This document shows positions 60,659 through 64,000 of a stretch of 64,000 bases of DNA, piece by piece. Numbering within the stretch: position 1 is the first letter of the stretch; every line of letters starts with the position of its first letter. The notes beneath the pieces are model-generated. The model saw only the letters and a program-made list of their open reading frames with translations, was not told where the DNA came from and ran no database searches. Origin of the DNA: Bradyrhizobium elkanii WSM2783 (GTDB taxonomy: Bacteria > Pseudomonadota > Alphaproteobacteria > Rhizobiales > Xanthobacteraceae); NCBI RefSeq assembly GCF_000472865.1, contig NZ_AXAP01000030.1, positions 37,308 to 101,307 on the forward strand. Direction: 5' to 3'. The position numbers and the translations under genes are program-made.

Positions 60659-62860
60659 ATGAACCAGTGCTTACGTTCGCTGTCTTGTCTCCTCACGGTG
60701 GCTGTGCTCGCGCTGTTCTCGACGGATGCGACGGCGCGCTCGAGCCACAAGCAAGCGCACATCAAGAAGACGAGCGACGCGAAGGCGTCGAAGGCGCGCA
60801 ACCAGCGTGACGCCGCAGGCGGAAAACGCGGACGTGGCAAGCATGCCGATGCGCGCCGCAAGTCGAAGCAATCGAAGGATGCATCTGCGAAGGAAGCTGC
60901 TGCGCCGACGCCGGCACTGTCGGGCGATCTCGCGCTGGTGAAAGACGGGATCGATCTGGCGCGCAAGGCGAAGACGGAAGAGGCGACCGCCACCAGAGAC
61001 AAGATCACCGACCCGGCGGGCCAGAAGCTGGTCGAATGGTACATCCTGCGCCACACGGAGACGACGGCGAATTTCAGCCGGTATGCGGCGTTCATGGCCG
61101 CCAATCCGGATTGGCCGAGCATGGCGCTATTGCGCCGCAAGGCCGAGGGGCGGCTGTGGCAGGAGCGCAGCGATGCGGCCACGGTTCATCGCTTCACCCG
61201 CGATCGGCCCACCAGCTCCAAGGGCAAATTCGCGCTGGCGCGTGTGCTCCTGACCGAAGGCGACCGCGATGGTGCTGCGCGTCTGGTGAGCGACGCCTGG
61301 CGCTCGGAGGAATTGTCGGATCGGCTGGAAGGCGACGCGTACGAGGTGTTCGGTGATCTCCTCACCCGCGAGGATCACCGCGCGCGCATGGACAAGCGGA
61401 TCGGCGCCAAGGATCTTGCCGGCGCCAAGCGTGCGGCACAGCGGCTCGGCAGCGACGAGCTTGCGATCGTGAAGGCGTGCGGCGCGGTGGCCGCGAAATC
61501 GAGCAAGGCGCTCGACCAGCTCAATGATGTCGCAACCGAGGCCCGCAAGGATCTCGGCTACACGCTTTGCCGCCTGCAGTGGCTGCTCGGCGAGAACCGT
61601 GTTGATGACGCGGCGGACCTGGTGCTATCGGCCGCGCCCGAGGCCATGGCGCTGCAGGACACCGATCAATGGTGGCGCGAGCGGCGCTCGCTGGCCCGCA
61701 AGCTGCTCGATCAGGGCAAGTTCCAGACCGCATACCAGGTTGTCGCCGCCGCCGCGCTGCCGGCCAACGAATATTACCGCGCTGATTTCCACTCCACGTG
61801 CGGCTGGATCGCCTTGCGCTATCTCAACGATCCCGTGACGGCGGCGACGCACTTCGCGCGCATCGACGAAGGCGCGGCCAATCCGATCGTGCTGGCGCGC
61901 GCCAATTACTGGCGCGGACGCGCCGCCGAAGCGCTTGGAGAAAAGGATGCGATGCGCGCCAGCTTTGAGGCCGCCGCGCGCTACCCGACCGCCTATTACG
62001 GACAGCTCGCGCGCGCCAGGCTGGGTCTGGACGCAATCGAGCTGCGGACGCCCTCGCCGGCCCCTGCCTCCGACGATATGGCGGCTGCAGACGAGCGCGT
62101 ACGCGCCGCCGATATGCTCTACCAGATTGGCGAACGCGACGTGGCGCTGTATTTCGCCACCGATCTCGGCGAGCAGAGCACCGACGTCGCCACGCTTAAC
62201 GCGCTCGGCGAGCTTACGGCCCGTCGCAACGACGCGGCCGCCATGCTGCAACTCGGCAAATCGGCGCTCGGGCGCGGCCTTGCGCTCGAGCGCTATGCCT
62301 TCCCAACCATCGGGATCCCCAACCACACTCAGGTCGCGCCCGAGGTCGAGCGCAGCGTAATCTATTCGGTGGCGCGCACCGAGAGCGCGTTCGACCAGCG
62401 CGACAAGTCGCCGGCCAATGCCGTCGGCCTGATGCAGGTGACGCCCGAAGCCGGCCGTGACACCGCCAAGCGCTTCGGCGTGACCTATGATTGGGACCGG
62501 ATGGTTTCCGATCCCGTCTACAACACCCAGATGGGCGCGGCCGAACTCAGCGCCCTGCTCGCGGATTACAAGGGTTGTCACGTCATGACGTTCGCCGGCT
62601 ACAACGCCGGCCGCGGTCGCGTGCGCGATTGGGTGAAAGCCTATGGCGACCCGCGCGATCCGAATGTGGATCCGGTCGATTGGGTCGAGCGCATTCCGAT
62701 CTCCGAGACGCGCAACTATGTGCAGCGCGTGATGGAGAACTTGCTGGTCTACCGCGCGCGCTTCGGCAGCGGCACGGCGGTGGCAACGAAGACCGATCAG
62801 CGCGTGGTTACGCAGGAAACAAACGCCGCAGCGACCGCACCGGCAGGCGCGGCGCAGTGA
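60659..62860 (+). CDS. Soluble lytic murein transglycosylase, Slt70-like
   Basis: Periplasmic peptidoglycan lytic enzyme. The 733-residue product has a signal peptide (CLRSLSCLLTVAVLALFSTD), then a Lys/Ala/Arg-rich basic linker (about 25-75) and a long alpha-helical superhelix (about 85-550, tetratricopeptide-like). The SLT domain at the C-terminus has the catalytic Glu in SVARTESAFDQRDKSPANAV, followed by GLMQVTPEAGRDTAKRFGV and FAGYNAGRGRVRDWVKAYGD. Start ATG 60659 follows AGGGGGA; earlier in-frame starts give no signal. It lies opposite ilvD and ends about 30 bases before the family A repeat. It is the second lytic transglycosylase of the window beside the MltB type. Confidence 0.92.
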   Translation: MNQCLRSLSCLLTVAVLALFSTDATARSSHKQAHIKKTSDAKASKARNQRDAAGGKRGRGKHADARRKSKQSKDASAKEAAAPTPALSGDLALVKDGIDLARKAKTEEATATRDKITDPAGQKLVEWYILRHTETTANFSRYAAFMAANPDWPSMALLRRKAEGRLWQERSDAATVHRFTRDRPTSSKGKFALARVLLTEGDRDGAARLVSDAWRSEELSDRLEGDAYEVFGDLLTREDHRARMDKRIGAKDLAGAKRAAQRLGSDELAIVKACGAVAAKSSKALDQLNDVATEARKDLGYTLCRLQWLLGENRVDDAADLVLSAAPEAMALQDTDQWWRERRSLARKLLDQGKFQTAYQVVAAAALPANEYYRADFHSTCGWIALRYLNDPVTAATHFARIDEGAANPIVLARANYWRGRAAEALGEKDAMRASFEAAARYPTAYYGQLARARLGLDAIELRTPSPAPASDDMAAADERVRAADMLYQIGERDVALYFATDLGEQSTDVATLNALGELTARRNDAAAMLQLGKSALGRGLALERYAFPTIGIPNHTQVAPEVERSVIYSVARTESAFDQRDKSPANAVGLMQVTPEAGRDTAKRFGVTYDWDRMVSDPVYNTQMGAAELSALLADYKGCHVMTFAGYNAGRGRVRDWVKAYGDPRDPNVDPVDWVERIPISETRNYVQRVMENLLVYRARFGSGTAVATKTDQRVVTQETNAAATAPAGAAQ

Positions 62861-62889
62861 TTCCCTTGCGGGGCTCGCACTGTACCAGC

Positions 62890-63021
62890 CCCTCATGGTG
62901 AGGAGCGCCAACGGGTCCGGGCAAGGCGCGGCCCGATGACAGGCTCCGCGCGTCTCGAACCATGAGGCCCCGATCTCGCCCGCGGCCATCCTTCGAGACG
63001 CCTGCTTCGCAGGCTCCTCAG
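62890..63021. repeat. Intergenic repeat, copy 2 of family A, interrupted by an insertion sequence
   Basis: Matches 16741-16847 in its outer parts (CCCTCATGGTGAGGAGCGC, CGTCTCGAACCATGAGGCCC, CCGCGGCCATCCTTCGAGAC, CTCCTCAG). It carries about 40 extra bases after the first block. The match ends after CTCCTCAG near 63021, where copy 1 continues with GATGAGG. The transposase gene starts 86 bases farther, so the IS probably sits inside this repeat. Confidence 0.85.
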
Positions 63022-64000
63022 AGCGTGGGAATCTTTAGGCAATGAGCATTTGCCACCGCGGCGGTGCTGTGATTCGATTGCATTGCGCGCGAGGCAGGGG
63101 CTGACGATGGCTGACGAGCAACTGTTCGAGGGATTACCGAAGCAGGAAAGACCGCAGGCCGAGGGGCGCGGTGCGCTGCGGCTGCGGGTGCCGGAACGCA
63201 GTCAGATCGGCATGCAGGTGGCGGCATTGGACGATCTGATTTCGGAGGATCATCCGGTCCGCTCAGTTTGGGCATTCGTCGAGGGGCTCGATGTGTCGGC
63301 GCTGCACGAGGTCATCAAGGCGCGCGAGGGTCAGCCTGGACATCCGCCAGCAGCGCCGGAACTGATGTTGGCGCTTTGGCTGTGGGCCACGGTCGATGGG
63401 GTGGGCAGCGCCCGCCAACTGGATCGGCTGTGCCGCGATCATCTGGTCTATCGCTGGTTATGCGGCGGGGTGTCGATGAACTATCACAGCCTGTCGAACT
63501 TCCGGGTCGCGCATATGGCAGTTCTGGAGCGGCTTCTGGCGCAGGGCGTCGCGTCGATGGTGGAAGCTGGCTTGGTGTCGCTCGACACGTTGGCGCAGGA
63601 TGGCTTGCGCCTGCGCGCTGAAGTCGAGACGGATCCGGCGGCTGGCGACCGTCGCCAGCGCGCGGCCAAGGAGCGTGGCGCCCGCGAGCGCGAGGCGCGG
63701 ATCGCGGCGGCGCAGGCGCGCATGAAGGACCTGGAGGCCGAGCGGGAACGGCGCGAGAAGACCAACAAGAAACAGGTGGCCAAGCAGAAGGAGCCGCGCG
63801 CTTCGACCACCGATACCGACGCGCGGGTGATGAAGATGGCCGATGGTGGGTGGCGCCCGGCTTATAACATGCAGATTATATCGACGCCGGAACACCAGGT
63901 GATCGTTGCGGTCGACATCGACACCAGCGGCTCGGATCGCGGCCTGGCGCAACCGGGGATCGAGACGGTGCACGCTGAAGGCTATGAGCCCTCCAACTAT
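63022..64000 (+). mobile_element. IS1182-type insertion sequence, left part
   Basis: Begins where the family A repeat is broken (after 63021) and continues to the window end with an open transposase gene from 63107. No terminal inverted repeat can be verified because the right end is missing. The first bases of the element would be AGCGTGGGAATCTTTAGG. Confidence 0.65.
63107..64000 (+). CDS. IS1182-family transposase, cut by the window end
   Basis: An open frame of 298 codons from ATG 63107 to the last base, without a stop. The N-terminal IS1182 features are visible: a short lead-in, RVPERSQIGMQVAALDDLIS then EDHPVRSVWAFVEGLD, PELMLALWLWATVDGVGSAR then QLDRLCRDHLVYRWLCGGVS, the helical NYHSLSNFRVAHMAVLERLL, and LDTLAQDGLRLRAE (the region of the first catalytic Asp). 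A coiled-coil insertion (about 185-240, Arg/Glu/Ala-rich) follows, then STTDTDARVMKMADGGWRPA with AYNMQI and the second Asp in VAVDIDTSG. Compared with my memory of the family, about 20 residues before the coiled coil seem to be missing, so the copy may carry a small deletion. Confidence 0.85.
   Translation, partial: MADEQLFEGLPKQERPQAEGRGALRLRVPERSQIGMQVAALDDLISEDHPVRSVWAFVEGLDVSALHEVIKAREGQPGHPPAAPELMLALWLWATVDGVGSARQLDRLCRDHLVYRWLCGGVSMNYHSLSNFRVAHMAVLERLLAQGVASMVEAGLVSLDTLAQDGLRLRAEVETDPAAGDRRQRAAKERGAREREARIAAAQARMKDLEAERERREKTNKKQVAKQKEPRASTTDTDARVMKMADGGWRPAYNMQIISTPEHQVIVAVDIDTSGSDRGLAQPGIETVHAEGYEPSNY

Overview
The window reads as chromosome of a high-GC alphaproteobacterium of the order Hyphomicrobiales, most likely Bradyrhizobium or a close relative (Nitrobacteraceae). 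The support is the conserved gene order dgt-argS-SPOR-nagZ-scpA-scpB-tatABC-serS-surE-pcm-nlpD-yajC-secD-secF, two exact alphaproteobacterial LexA boxes (GTTC-N7-GTTC), a DUF1127 mini-gene, an Omp25/31-type porin, and many intergenic palindromic repeats of the kind common in this family. No database search was possible, so the genus is inferred. No rRNA, tRNA or CRISPR array was recognised.

Layout. 0.6-3.5 kb: a benABC/antABC-type ring-hydroxylating dioxygenase operon in visibly AT-richer DNA. 3.7-11.8 kb: gyrA, ssb, an outer-membrane barrel protein and uvrA; ssb and uvrA each carry a LexA box. 12-26 kb: accessory stretch with a HAD phosphatase, an MxaD-like/YVTN propeller pair, tandem AAA ATPases (one frameshifted), a dense cluster of repeats, an acyl-CoA synthetase/PPC pair, SPW protein, two small GNATs, a Tat-exported FAH-family protein, DUF3597, DUF2189 and MltB-type proteins. 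26-29.5 kb: DUF1127, trmFO, a kinase fused to an acyl-CoA-synthetase-like tail, DUF1488. 29.4-50 kb: the housekeeping backbone for Sec and Tat export, chromosome condensation (ScpAB), tRNA charging (SerS, ArgS), envelope maintenance (NlpD-like, NagZ, SPOR) and Fe-S delivery (ErpA). 50-60 kb: an RND efflux operon ending in a periplasmic amidohydrolase, a GNAT, exonuclease III, and ilvD overlapping an ExoR-like gene. 60-64 kb: a soluble lytic transglycosylase, then an IS1182-type transposase cut off by the window end.

Connections. YajC-SecD-SecF is followed in one operon by homologues of two mitochondrial complex I assembly factors, an Mth938/NDUFAF3-type protein and a squalene/phytoene-synthase-fold protein (NDUFAF6 type) whose catalytic Asp motifs are missing. 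DNA repair is represented by uvrA, ssb and xthA. Cell-wall turnover is represented by MltB, Slt70, NagZ, the LytM factor and the SPOR protein. The most promising points for follow-up are the complex I assembly pair, the kinase/AMP-binding fusion, paired 16-bp dyads upstream of ilvD, the overlapping ilvD/exoR-like pair, a glutamine at the GyrA quinolone position, and the duplicated and decaying ATPase locus.
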